This document shows positions 48,886 through 59,490 of a DNA stretch of 64,000 nucleotides, piece after piece. Under the pieces are notes generated by a model. The model did not search any database, was not told the origin of the DNA, and worked only from the letters and a program-made list of their open reading frames with translations. The first letter of the stretch is position 1. Every line of letters begins with the position of its first letter. Location of the stretch: positions 1,488,001-1,552,000 of the forward strand of contig WJXW01000007.1 of NCBI GenBank assembly GCA_015832175.1, given 5' to 3'. The translations under genes were made by a program, and so were the position numbers. Source of the stretch: Paraphaeosphaeria minitans (Eukaryota > Ascomycota > Dothideomycetes > Pleosporales > Didymosphaeriaceae).

Positions 48886-49135
48886 GTTTTGACCTATTTT
48901 TCGCTTATTTTTATACTATAGGGTAGTACACTTTTACTACCTACTATATATAGTAAGATTAAGTAATGAAATTATAGTAACTAAATAAGCTTTTAATCTA
49001 GCTATATTATAGTCAGGCGTTAGAAGATTTTGTATAGCTACACTAAGAAAAAATTCTACGCCAGCGCTATACTTAGAACGGCTGAGATCACGCCCAGATT
49101 ATAGGTTAAGATCACAGCGACCGAACAGGCCCTAA

Positions 49136-51441
49136 GTCCTCTTTTTTACGACGCATTGAAGCATCTCAACAAGCACGATCCACAGCCTCCCCAGCTGTCA
49201 GCAGAAGACGAGGACGAATTTCTTGCGTCCTTCGACGACGAGGACGAATTTCTCGCCGCTTCAGAGGCCGTCCAGAATGGGAGAAAAAGTGCGCACGACG
49301 ACAACGACAGCGCCGACACTGCACTTACTAAACGCCCAAAGTCCGAGCCTTCGCCCTCAGCTATGCTTGCGAATCGAGTTCTCAAAGAGCGTTTCGGCTT
49401 TGGTGGTTCTCGTTTGGAACAGGAAGCCGCAATCACACGCCTCATGGATGGTGGGAGTGCGACCATCGTATTTCCGACTGGCGGAGCAAGAGTCTTTGCT
49501 ACCAGATATGCATCACTAAATTATTCCCGGCTAGCTTTGACGAATGAAGGTTCCGGCAGTGGCGTTTAGATACCAAGATGAGGCTCTCGGTTCACGGACT
49601 CGAGAGCTGAGTGGAATTACTTTAGTCATATCACCACTTATCGCTCTGATGAAAGATCAGGTGGATGCCCTTCTCCGGTGGAAGATCAAAGCTGCATTTC
49701 TCAATTCGTCAATATCCAGAGATCAATTTCTGGCAACTCAAGAAGACCTTAGAAACGGCAGTCTCGATTTGCTCTATTGTGCGCCGAGCGGTTGAACAAC
49801 GAAGGTTTCATCGCCTCGTTGAAAGCTGTTCCCGGCGGCATTCGTCTCCTTGCTGTGGATGAAGTATGTCTTGCTTATTGAGTCAGTACCAGCCACACTA
49901 ACGGACATACCCAGGCACACTGCATTTCCGAATGGGGCCATTCGTTCCGTCCCGACTATCTCAAGGTCGCCCGCTTTGCAAAGGAGGCTGGCGTCGAGAG
50001 AGTTGCGTGCCTCACAGCCACATCGACGCCCAAGGTTGCCCACGACATCTGTGATGCGTTTTCCATCCCGAAAGAAGGCCTGCTCACCACGACCGTGTAT
50101 CGACCGAACCTAAGGCTTCTAGTTCAATCGAACCCAAAGCAGAGTGACAATGCCACCAAACTGGAGAAATTCCTTCTTCAAAACCCAGGCCCAACGATTG
50201 AATACGTCACACTTCAGAAAGGTGCGGAAGATCTGGCTGAAGATCTGAAAAAATGTGGCTTCATAGCCAAAGCTTTCCACGCTGGCATGCAACAAGAAGT
50301 AAAGACCCAGACCCAAGAGCAGTTTTTTGCCAGCGACAAGATGATCGTGGTAGCGACGATCGCGTTCGGCATGGGCATTGACAAGGCAAACATTCGAAAC
50401 GTGATCCACTTCGATATCCCGGACAGCATTGAATCTTACAGCCAGCAGATTGGTCGTGCGGGCCGAGACGGTCTCCCGAGCGTGTGTCTGTTCAACCTCT
50501 TTACGAAGGATTTCTATCTCCGGAGCATTTTCACATACGGCGATCGGCCGTCCGTGAGATCTTTAAAGCTGCTGCTTAACGACATCTGTGTGGTGAATAG
50601 CAAAAAATTGAAAGTCGGAGATACTTTCGCAGTTTCGACGTACCATCAATCCAAAGAAGCCGCCATCGGAGCAACGATGTTGAGCATACTGTATGCCCAA
50701 TTGGAACTGCATTATGGCCTGTTTAGAGCAGACGGCTCAAAGTACACGGAGTACAAGTTCAAAACCCACGACGCCGGTCTAATCTCCAGCGACACAGACC
50801 CCGCTGCGCAAGCAATCATGAAAGGCTCCAAGAGAGCGTCGACATGGACTCATGTCCCAGTAGATACGATTGGGCAGTCTTCCGGTCTTGCGAGAGAAGA
50901 CATCGTACGCAAGCTTTACGATTGGAACGACCGCGGTGCGGTTACCAATACAGCCCGCGGAGTGCAGAATATATACCGCATAGAGAAATCTCTTCCGTCG
51001 ACCCCACTACAGATCAATTCCATAGTCAGCGAACTATACAAGACCATGGGTGCGCAAGAAAAGCAGAATTTGGATCGCACGCGAGCCTTAATCAACCTTG
51101 TCACCGACAAAAAGTGCTTTTCCCTCGCCCTCGCCACCTACTTTGGCGAAAGCCCGAACGACATGCTAGAGGAGTGCGGCCACTGCACGTGGTGCGAGAC
51201 GCATGAGCAAGCCCAACTGCCCAGCGAACCGCCGCAGCCGCCAAATCCCGCGCTCGTGAAGCGCATACTGGAGCAGGTACCTGCTCGCAACGACCCGAGG
51301 TATCTTGCGAAGATTGCGTTTGGCATCAAGAGCCCGCGTATGACGTAGGAAGGAATATATAAGAAGGATGTGTTTGAGTCGATGAATGTTTGCGACTTTG
51401 AGGAGTTGCTGAAGATATTCACGAAGGAGTGTCATATGTAA
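49136..51441 (+). pseudogene. RecQ-family ATP-dependent DNA helicase pseudogene
   Basis: A 3'-5' RecQ helicase remnant with the gene order of the family: acidic N-terminal tail, R-F-G-F motif 0, Walker A, V-D-E-A-H-C (DEAH box, across a 51-nt intron at 49,864-49,914), T-A-T motif III, A-F-G-M-G-I-D-K motif V, Q-Q-I-G-R-A-G-R-D-G motif VI, then the RQC zinc region with C-G-H-C-T-W-C. Breaks: a 1-nt loss inside Walker A (about 49,486), a GT-to-AT change at the donor of intron 49,506-49,549, a 1-nt loss at the P-E-R-L site (about 49,783), and a TAG at 51,346-51,348 followed by 30 more in-frame codons to TAA at 51,439. No start codon is found: the frame opens inside the Harbinger-like end. Confident about identity and about it being non-functional. 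Confidence 0.9.
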
Positions 51442-52832
51442 GAGAATTTTTGAAGGGAGTGCTGGTGTGAGCAGTCTTAGTTCTTTACGGTTATCTGTGG
51501 GACTTGTGCAAGTCGAAAAGTGGCTCCATCCTCACTATATACACAGGAACAAAACAGGATGCGCATTAAGCAGGGCCTAATAAACATGGATTTTCTGCAA
51601 CAAAACATGTGAAAGCTGTAGTTCGAGCGATAACCTCCTAGCGCTATAACGGCATTAATTGTTGCAAAGATATGCAGCAAGGCCATGGTCCGCAGCTCGT
51701 AAGGCAGTCTTATATTGTATCCAGTTATTTGCGGATGCCTGGGTATGTAAAGCAAGAACATTGCTCACCCTGATGATAATGCTTACGAAAATATCAAAAT
51801 GGCGTACCGCCAATGCCATGGGACACGCAGATGCTTAGTTATTCCCGTGCCGTCTCTCAATACCCTCTCATCCGGGACGAACATACAACCCACCACCATC
51901 ACTGTCACAGCGCACACAGCCAGCACAATCCTGCCATCACACTCACAACTTAGCCTAGAAAATTTTCTGAGCCATCCTTAGGCGGTTTAACAGGACTTTC
52001 AGCATCCTCACACCAATAATGCGTCGTAGTCAGATGTTGATGTGTTTTCCGTTTGCATATAGCTCATGGCATTTAGCGTCGCGGACGAGGCGTAGAAATC
52101 GGAGGTCGGCGTTGGTAACGATGCCGCAGCCTAGCCCGTTGTCTTGGCGGGGGACGAGGGTGATGGTGGAGTGGGGTTGAGATTAAGATCAGAGAGAACG
52201 GGAAGAGGTAGCGAGGGCAAGGAGGGCGCGATAAGAAGCGTAGAAAGGGGAGATACACTGCTGTAGCGATGTTACTACGGGGCTACTGGCACGGGGGATA
52301 GACTTACCTAATTATCAAAAGGTAGTAGCTGAAAAGTTGGGTAAGTGCTTCGCACTATGAACCTTGCGCACACGGCCGTAAAGATGAATGGTGTGTGAAA
52401 AACAGAGTCTAAAGTAGACGGACAGATTTCTGCAACTTCTGTAGGTGTCAAACCTCTGAGAGGATCACTTTTTAGTTTAGCCTCAGAGGACCTGGGAAGG
52501 TGCAATCGCCTTGATCTTACACAATGCATTTTTCAATTCGCCGTTGAAGAAAGAAGGGGTTTTCAAAGGAGGATAAGCCCACGTGGTGTGTGACTGCATG
52601 CTTGGTACATGCGTGGCGTGAACGCATACCTCACGTGAGTGTCACTGGAGCGACCACGGGCCATCCAGTTAGAGCTTCTCGCGAGATGTGATAATCCAAC
52701 GCCACGCGTTCGCGACGCCAGTTCCTCTCCATCACCGCGCTTCGGCATCTTCGGTATATTGCCCTCGTCCGACCCACCATAGTACCCCTCCTCTTCTTGA
52801 GGCCCCTGACGTTTCCCCAACAACCATCCAAA
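51442..52832. other. Intergenic region, no gene recognised
   Basis: About 1.4 kb. On the minus strand around 52,030-52,175 there is a 50-codon stretch with coding-like composition but no start codon. The promoter of the small gene at 52,833 should lie at the right end. Confidence 0.5.
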
Positions 52833-53062
52833 ATGCCTACTATCCCTGACCCCAACATCATCAACATCCTGGGATCAATCCTCTTCGTCCTTATTGCTAT
52901 ATTCATCCTTGCCCTACTGTTCGGTACTGGCAGGACAATACGTAAGAGCGCCCACGCAGCAATCGTTGAGTAAGGAAGCAGGAGAAGCTGACTAACGTGC
53001 GGCCAGGCCCCGAGGCAGGCGTAGCAAGCGCGAAAAGTGGCACTGGCGCGGAGTATCTGTAA
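52833..53062 (+). CDS. Small single-pass membrane protein, 54 aa, one intron
   Basis: Exons 52,833-52,941 and 53,007-53,062. The 65-nt intron is canonical: GTAAGA donor, GACTAAC branch, CCAG acceptor. The start has a good context (caaaATGcc). The product starts M-P-T-I-P-D-P-N, has one hydrophobic segment (about residues 9-31, I-L-G-S-I-L-F-V-L-I-A-I-F) and ends in a soluble Gly/Ala/Ser-rich tail (…G-T-G-A-E-Y-L). Without splicing the frame would stop after 46 residues. I do not recognise the family. Neighbours are the RecQ pseudogene and the convergent kinase-like gene. Confidence 0.6.
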
Positions 53063-53653
53063 TAAGCACCATCACGGAGCGAAGGGTTAAAGGGATGCTT
53101 TCCGGCAGACAGACGCTGCGGCGGTTAGGTACATCAACGCCTAGGAGTGACGTGAGCGGTGGGGGCTAAACGGGAGGTACAGACAAGAGCAGCCCAGGAA
53201 GGGGAGGAACGAAGAGGATCGGCAGGCGTGTTGACACCGAAATCTACATGACGACCACAGCAAAGCCAGAGGGCAAGCGCCCAAGCATGCTAGTAAGAAA
53301 TGCGTTTGGTATCCTAAAGCCATAACTTAAAAACCCAATCCAGATCCGGTACTACCATGATGTAAAGAGTGCATGCCAATGCCCGAACGCTTACAAAGTG
53401 AAAACAAAGAGATCAGTGAATGCCATCCATGTCCATCCTAAGGTACCAAATAGCGCGGCGCGAGCCGCGAGCTACACAAGCTAAGAATGCGTCTTTCGCG
53501 AAATCTTACAATCATCCTCATGCCAAGCGGACCGAAAACGATGGAGATCATGATACGAATCGAGGAAATGTGACTAAGGAAAAAAAGAGGGAGTTAAAAG
53601 GTATAAGTGTGTGCGTGATATGAGAGGTAAAATATCATGCGGAGAAGTAGTGT
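53063..53653. other. Intergenic region between convergent genes
   Basis: About 590 bp holding the 3' ends of the small membrane-protein gene and the kinase-like gene. No further gene or repeat seen. Confidence 0.5.
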
Positions 53654-56600
53654 TCAAACTTTTGTAGTTGCGTCGAAGGAGCATATAGATCGCGATGTTG
53701 AAGATGTGGATGTGTATGACGAAGCCAGTGGCTCTGCCGGCGCTGCGCGTTGTGATGGAGCAGGTGTGTAAATGGGTAAATTCGTGTCCACGGCTTTCGG
53801 AACTGTGTGATGGAAATCCGGTATGAGTATGCTGGGCGGTCGGGTCGTGGTGTCCGAAATCTTTTCTTCCAGGAGCTTGGGTTGTGCTTCGTATTCCGTG
53901 ACAAAGTTCTTAGTAGCCGAAGCTGTATGGGACAATGGTGAGGACTCCGCTCCAATGACGAGCTGCTCGCCGCTGCCAATGGCGACATCTTTTTCATCCC
54001 AAAATCGCTCGTTGACGCGCTGGTCTTTTTGGTGCCCAAAATTGATATCGGCCATGGTGGCTTCCAGACTCCTTCGTACACGCTCGTTATCACAGCTCAC
54101 GCGCTCCAGTATTGGCTCACTGAAGCCTGAGTCTTTATGTGTAGGTCGCACAAAAATCTCGGAGAGTCCTGTCCCGACGCGGGAGGGGGCTGCAGAGGAG
54201 GGAAGTGACAAAGCATACGCTGTTTCGTTCTCAAGATCGGTCAAACTAGTGGGTTTGGGTATATGAGCAGCTCGCTCGTCAGGTGCAGGTAGATCGGCAA
54301 GTTGGTGGACGCGATCGCTGAAAGAGGCCTCGTTCTCAATACTCCTTCTATGGCCCGCATCCCTTGATACTGTGGTTTTTCCCAAGTGCTGCGAATCGTA
54401 CGGAAGCCCGGCAACGGTGGTCAGGGAGAGCGAGGCCTCGTCCGGGTGCTTGCTGGCGATCAGCGAGCTGTCAAGCTCGCCTGGTGGTGTGGTAATGCAG
54501 ACATCTTTGGGTTCTTGGATGCCGAAGTCTTGCACATCAATCTCTACGCAGCCCCTTTGTACCAGTTTGGTGTCGCCATCTACGTACACTTGCTCCCATC
54601 TTGTTTCTCGGCTGGCGGGTAAGCTGGCGAGTTCGTTTTCGAGCTCGGAGTCATCGAGCGACATGACTGAGCGCGGGGCTGGATAAGGCGAATATTCCGA
54701 ACGCGGATTTTGGCTGTCGCTTCGTGGTGCGTTCTGAGACCGGCCACGAGCTTGCGTGGAGCTTGGCAATATGTAGGATTCAGACGATCCGATGTATTCC
54801 GTGGAGGGCATATTGACGTGCGAGAAAGAGGAGCGAGAGTGCAAATGACGTAGTCGTGGAGGGATGTCGTCTAGGCCAACGGCTGTTCGAGGGTCGATGT
54901 ACACTTTGTTGCTTCTGTGCGGTGAGACGCTCTGTCGCGAACCACTGTTGACAGTTCGACTGTGCTCCAGCGTCCTATCGGGAAATCTTCTCAGTATGTC
55001 CTTTGCGGACGGTCGGTCCCGAGGCAAATCGCTCAAGCAAGCTCTTACGATGTCTTTGAAGTACTCAGGCACTGCGCTGTATCTGTTTAGCGATCTAGCC
55101 AGCGGCCTCTCTTGACGTTCGGGCTCATCTTCTTGGGCTGCAAGAGCCCACAAGACCATGCCAAGTTGGAATAGATCGGACTTGACGCCGATGTAAATTG
55201 AAATGCGCTGGCCGCTCTCAATGAGCCGAGCAAGCTCTGGGGGTTCCCATCCAACCGGGCATCCACGTCGATTTATATCAATAATTTTTGCGTTGTTGTC
55301 GTGGTCGATGACGATGTTGGAGAGAGTGAAATCACCTTGGACGAAGCTGGCTTCATGAATTTCGGACAAGCCCTCCACGATCTGTCGGGCCCATCTCTCC
55401 CGCCGCTCCCAGCTCATCTGCTCCGAGTTCTTGTAATCATATATCAGGTCAACGAGTGCGCCTTGCTCTGCATAGCTAATGAGCAGACCTTTGATGAGCT
55501 CGCTTGTTTCGTCGACAATGACGCCTTCAAATTTGATTACAGACTTCCCGTCTGAGAGGCTGCATAGTGCGTTTATTTCGTACAGAAATTCTTCTACAGC
55601 ATCTGGACCTGGTATCTCCTTTTTGATATACGTCTTGTTGCGAACGGAGATTTTGTACACGAAGCCAGAGATGTGGGAATCGAAACAAATGTCGCTTTCT
55701 CGAAAGCGTTTGCAATCGAGGTGGTCTAAAGCAGGGAGGGGAGGGTAAGGTATGATTTCGTTCACATCCTCGGTGACATGGACGTGAAGGCGCCCGTCGT
55801 CGGTCTGGAGCTTGAGGTTAGTTACCGTCTCGTAAAATTGTATGTCTGGCAAGGAGTCCCGAATGGATTCGTATATCCGTGCGCTCTTATCACGCTGGTA
55901 GTGCAGACTTTTTAGATCGGCCTCGAGCGACTCGGGCTCAAGTTTACGGTAGTCTACCGAGACAGTGACTCTCCTCCACTTGTTGGGTTCCTCAGCAAAC
56001 GTGATGAAGAACTTCTCACGATCTGACATGTCGCGGAAGTGCATGCTGAGATTGAGTATCCATTTTGCTTCAAGCTCCTCCTGGATTTGCACGTCGTCCA
56101 CATCCGACGTTGAGCGCTGCGAGCCTCTGTCCAAGTAATCGTCGTCGGCAATGGAAAGAGGACGCGGGTCTCCCATGGATAGGTATTCTATACTGTCCAG
56201 CCCGTAGTCGACCTGCCTCGACCCGGGCGGGATGTTGGAGTCTGGCTCGCCGCCTATCGTGGAGTGGGGCGTTTGCTCAGCTTCGCTGCCATGTGGACTA
56301 AGAACATCGGGGGCGGACATGGAAGGAGCGGCCACGGGAGGCGGGGATAGCTGTCGTTTCAAGCCGCTCGATGCTCGTCGGTCGGCGGACGTGGCTCGCC
56401 TCTGCTCGAGGGGCACGGGGATCTCGAGAAGCTTCTCTCTCTTCTCGCTATTCATTCTCTTAAAGGTCAGCGGCCTCGGCAGGCCAGGGACGACCTTCCT
56501 GCTGGACCGTCGGTGCAGCAGTCCGCCGGATGCTGGTGCCTGCTCTCCGCTGGAGTGTGGCCTCGCGCTCTCCTTGTCGGGATCGGGCTGGGCAGTGTGC

Positions 56601-56764
56601 TTAGTTGGCGATTGCGGGCCGTCGTCCTTCTTCAGCCAGCTGCCAATCTTCTGGAAGCTCAGCCGGTCCCACACGCTCCTGTGCTCGCCCACGTCGGTCC
56701 TCGCCCTCTGCCTGCTCCGGCTCCTGCTCGACTCGCCATTGTCATCGGCAAGGAAGTTGGGCAT
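53654..56764 (-). CDS. Kinase-like protein with atypical catalytic motifs, 1,036 aa, no introns
   Basis: The start is taken at the first ATG (56,764; M-P-N-F-L-A-D-D); the frame is open further upstream but only from a GTG. The N-terminal ~220 residues are disordered, rich in Ser, Arg and Pro. A conserved-looking block follows (about 228-350, beginning E-A-K-W-I-L-N-L-S-M-H-F-R-D). A kinase fold spans about 358-596: Y-I-K-K-E-I as likely ATP-site lysine, V-Q-G-D-F at the HRD loop (about 475-479), I-I-D-I-N at the DFG position, P-P-E, and S-D-L-F-Q-L-G. The catalytic loop Asp and metal Asp are kept but HRD and DFG are not standard, so activity is uncertain. The C-terminal ~430 residues are low-complexity. 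No substrate or pathway can be named. Confidence 0.8.
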   Translation of the reverse strand: MPNFLADDNGESSRSRSRQRARTDVGEHRSVWDRLSFQKIGSWLKKDDGPQSPTKHTAQPDPDKESARPHSSGEQAPASGGLLHRRSSRKVVPGLPRPLTFKRMNSEKREKLLEIPVPLEQRRATSADRRASSGLKRQLSPPPVAAPSMSAPDVLSPHGSEAEQTPHSTIGGEPDSNIPPGSRQVDYGLDSIEYLSMGDPRPLSIADDDYLDRGSQRSTSDVDDVQIQEELEAKWILNLSMHFRDMSDREKFFITFAEEPNKWRRVTVSVDYRKLEPESLEADLKSLHYQRDKSARIYESIRDSLPDIQFYETVTNLKLQTDDGRLHVHVTEDVNEIIPYPPLPALDHLDCKRFRESDICFDSHISGFVYKISVRNKTYIKKEIPGPDAVEEFLYEINALCSLSDGKSVIKFEGVIVDETSELIKGLLISYAEQGALVDLIYDYKNSEQMSWERRERWARQIVEGLSEIHEASFVQGDFTLSNIVIDHDNNAKIIDINRRGCPVGWEPPELARLIESGQRISIYIGVKSDLFQLGMVLWALAAQEDEPERQERPLARSLNRYSAVPEYFKDIVRACLSDLPRDRPSAKDILRRFPDRTLEHSRTVNSGSRQSVSPHRSNKVYIDPRTAVGLDDIPPRLRHLHSRSSFSHVNMPSTEYIGSSESYILPSSTQARGRSQNAPRSDSQNPRSEYSPYPAPRSVMSLDDSELENELASLPASRETRWEQVYVDGDTKLVQRGCVEIDVQDFGIQEPKDVCITTPPGELDSSLIASKHPDEASLSLTTVAGLPYDSQHLGKTTVSRDAGHRRSIENEASFSDRVHQLADLPAPDERAAHIPKPTSLTDLENETAYALSLPSSAAPSRVGTGLSEIFVRPTHKDSGFSEPILERVSCDNERVRRSLEATMADINFGHQKDQRVNERFWDEKDVAIGSGEQLVIGAESSPLSHTASATKNFVTEYEAQPKLLEEKISDTTTRPPSILIPDFHHTVPKAVDTNLPIYTPAPSQRAAPAEPLASSYTSTSSTSRSICSFDATTKV

Positions 56765-57237
56765 GCTTGCGACAGTCGGTCGCACAGGTGCGCAACGCAC
56801 TCTGCTGCGGGGTATATCCTCTCAGGTGGCTGGCGCGGCGGATTCGACACGGGAGCAGCGATTGTCGAGGTTGCGGAGGCGTCTCGGTGCGGGATGGTCC
56901 TAGAGAAAAGGCGCTATCTGGGCGCGGGACACTCGACGTGTGTAACAGTGGCTCCGTCTTGGTGCATCCATGCGATGTGGTTCACAGCGGACCGCCTATC
57001 AACATGGGCGGTTCCTGCTGCTTCTGCACAGCTCCTCGGGCGCGGAATCTGGGCACGCTCGATGCGCGGTGGGGTCGGGGCTTGGATGAGTCGGTGTCTG
57101 CAGTCTACCTAACAAAATTGCTTGGGCGTCAACCGCAACCACGCACGCCAGCACTGTCGCCTGGGGTGCAGCCGCGGAAAACACCAGTCGTTCGGGGTGC
57201 GCGGGTGTGGGGCTCGGGAGGGCACGACCAGGAAGGC
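56765..57237. other. Upstream region of the kinase-like gene
   Basis: GC-rich, no gene supported. Long open frames here overlap each other in several frames and carry no recognisable motifs. Probably promoter and 5' UTR of the kinase-like gene. Confidence 0.5.
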
Positions 57238-57424
57238 TGGAGGCTGTAGCTGGAGACTGTAGCTGGAGGCCGTAGCTGGAGGCCGTAGCTGGAGACTGTA
57301 GCTGGAGGCCGTAGCTGGAGGCCGTAGCTGGAGGTGGAGCTGGCGCTGGAGCTGGCGCTGGAGCTGGCGCTGGAGCTGGCGCTGGAGCTGGAGCTGGAGC
57401 TGGAGGCTGGAGGCTGGAGGCTGG
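57238..57424. repeat. Minisatellite 1 (14-bp and 12-bp units)
   Basis: A tandem array of units like gtagctggaggcc, passing into gctggcgctgga units and then short ggctgga units. The long frames across it are only repeat translations (Gln-Leu, Pro-Ala). Confidence 0.85.
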
Positions 57425-57604
57425 ACGGGGAGCACGGCGGCGGACTCGACAGAGCAGCGCGAATGAGTCGGTCGGATCCAGGTGAGACGTGATGGGGGCT
57501 TTCGGTTGGGTTGGGCTCGGCAGCCAATCACAGTGCAGCACGCAGTTGAGCCCAACTGGCCAGGAGGCTGATGAAGAGGCGCGTTGCACAGCGGGGCGGG
57601 GGGC

Positions 57605-57838
57605 AGGTGTAGCCTGTAGTGTAGCCAGTAGCCAGTAGCCAGTAGCCAGAGGCCAGAGTAGCCGTCGGCTGTACCTGTAGCATGTAGCTGTAGCCCGCCC
57701 GTGGCAGCCCGTAGCCCGTTGCCCGCAGCCTGTGGCCTGTAGCCTGTAGCCCGCCCGTAGCCTGTGGCCTGTGGCCCGCCCGTAGCCCACCCGTGGCAGC
57801 CCGCAGCCCGCAGCCCGTAGCCTGTAGATAGCCTGTAG
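57605..57838. repeat. Minisatellite 2 (7-bp unit, agcctgt / agcccgc)
   Basis: A degenerate array of heptamers such as gtagcca, agcctgt and agcccgc. Confidence 0.8.
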
Positions 57839-57970
57839 CGATTGATTTCACGGCCTGCAGCGATTGATTCTACGACCTGCAGCGATTGATTCTACGACCT
57901 GCAGCGATTGATTCTACGACCTGCAGCGATTGATTCTACGACCTGCAGCGATTGATCCTATGACCTGCAG
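57839..57970. repeat. Minisatellite 3 (22-bp unit, six copies)
   Basis: Six copies of cgattgattctacgacctgc+ag, the middle four identical, the first and last slightly diverged. Confidence 0.92.
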
Positions 57971-58382
57971 CGATTGGCTTACGAGCAGGTTCAGAGACGG
58001 ACGGCCAGCGCACGTTTCTGTTTCACAACAGGCGGTCAAGGCGTCGTCGCATTGGAAGCGGAAGGCGGACCCCCCGTCGTGGCTGCCACTTACGGTGAGC
58101 ACTGAGCAGTCAGTCTCACATGGCGTCACTCGCTCAACTTTGTCTCTATGCCACCTCATCGCACCAATTTTGTCCAATATCCTGTCCAACTGTCCAACTG
58201 TCCAACATCCTGTTCGTCTTGACTGCAGACGGCCACCCACAACGGCATCACACTGCCGCGCTCTCCTGTCTCGCACATTAGTCCGACGCCTACACCCCTA
58301 CCGTACTGGCACCGCATGCAGCCCGGTTGCCGCTTTCGGTCGACTGCATGCACCTACACGAGCCCCACCTCGTAGCCACAAC

Positions 58383-58442
58383 CCTCACACTCGCTGCTCC
58401 ACCTTCACACTCGCTGCTCCACCTTCACACTCGCTGCTCCAC
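58383..58442. repeat. Minisatellite 4 (20-bp unit, three copies)
   Basis: Three copies of cttcacactcgctgctccac with one mismatch in the first. Confidence 0.9.
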
Positions 58443-59328
58443 CCACCAACCCATCAGCGCCCGAACAATGAAGCGACGCCTCCGAAAATTCTTTGCAGGC
58501 GCTAGACTACCTTTCCCACCACCCATCGCAGCACATCACTGGCCCCTCAGGTCCTGCATTCAGAACAACACGCAAACTATTGCCGAGGACCGACACGTCA
58601 TGCCAACCAATCAACCATCGCAACGCCCACGCGCCCTTTCCGTCGCAACACAACGGCCCCTCCATAAGATGGCAAGAGCGATTGATTCTACTCGTTCTCA
58701 CTCCGCCATCAATCAAGTCGCCATGGCCAACAGCCGCCATGGTGGCTGCAGCCGACCCCTCACTCAGCCTTACCTACTGTGCATACACCCTAGAGACTAG
58801 CTTGCCAAGTAGTGCACGAGAGCATTGAATCAATACCCTGGAGCATTTCTGATAATACCTTTCGGTGATGTTGGCTTGTGTCCAGAGCGCGAGAGGGCGG
58901 TAATGTTCCAAACATTAACAACATTCTAGAAGACCCAGAAACCTAGCTGGCGACATCACTGGCGGTTGGAGGACAATGACAATCTTGCATTCATGTTCGC
59001 ATGCTATTTGGCCGTCAACGGGTCTCCTGAAGACTTGTTGCGTTCAACAAGCACCATTCCCTCGAGCTTTTCAATGGTTCGCGGGCCGTCCCGCTACCTA
59101 GGTACCTATCAAAGAGGGTCCTGTCGCGCAAAGACCCACGAGTTTGGAAGTGGTACCATGTGCTCGAAGCATTCATCGACCCGAAGACATGGTTGTGGTT
59201 CCTTATGGAGACCTTTTCTCAATAACAGAGCACTGCAGCACCTCCTCGAAACTCCATCAACACCATCCTCACCCAACCCGATATCGCCGACCCAGCCCTC
59301 CCCGCCAACCTACCTGTCGACACTCAAA
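58443..59328. other. Spacer without a supported gene
   Basis: GC-balanced sequence between minisatellites 4 and 5. Several overlapping open frames exist, none with a recognisable domain or convincing start and splice signals. Confidence 0.45.
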
Positions 59329-59490
59329 TGGGCAATCGACTTTGTCTGGGCAATCGGATTTGTATGGGCAATCGACTTTGTATAGGCATTCAACTTTGTA
59401 TCGGCAATCGACTTTGTATCGGCAATCGACTTTGTATCGGCAATCGACTTTGTATCAGCAATCGACTTTGTATCGGCAATTAACTTTGTA
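59329..59490. repeat. Minisatellite 5 (18-bp unit, nine copies)
   Basis: Nine copies of tcggcaatcgactttgta with few changes. The unit is a multiple of three, so all frames stay open through it. It would spell a hexapeptide repeat (for example T-K-S-I-A-D on the minus strand), but no surrounding gene supports translation. Confidence 0.92.

Larger units (their letters stand above)
32063..49132. mobile_element. Short Harbinger-like (MITE-like) element split by chromovirus C
   Basis: The left end 32,063-32,298 starts GGGCCTGTTCGGTCGC. The right end 48,891-49,132 finishes with its inverse, GCGACCGAACAGGCCC. The 3-bp duplication is TAA at 32,060-32,062 and 49,133-49,135. Without the chromovirus the element is about 480 bp with no coding frame, so it is a non-autonomous relative of the element on its left. 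Chromovirus C lies inside it with GTTTT duplications. Confidence 0.85.

Noticed and set aside
52030..52175. Minus-strand 50-codon stretch with coding-like composition (…G-L-G-C-G-I-V-T-N-A-D-L-R…)
   Set aside because: No start codon, preceded by a stop, no acceptor site found and no family recognised. It may be a gene fragment, but support is too weak.
56999..57790. Long minus-strand open frames (up to 263 codons) over the GC-rich repeats
   Set aside because: They are translations of minisatellite units, overlap equally long frames on the same strand, and show no start context or domain.
59329..59490. 18-bp array as a possible CRISPR or hexapeptide-repeat gene
   Set aside because: Units follow each other without spacers, and no gene signals surround the array. 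It is a plain minisatellite.
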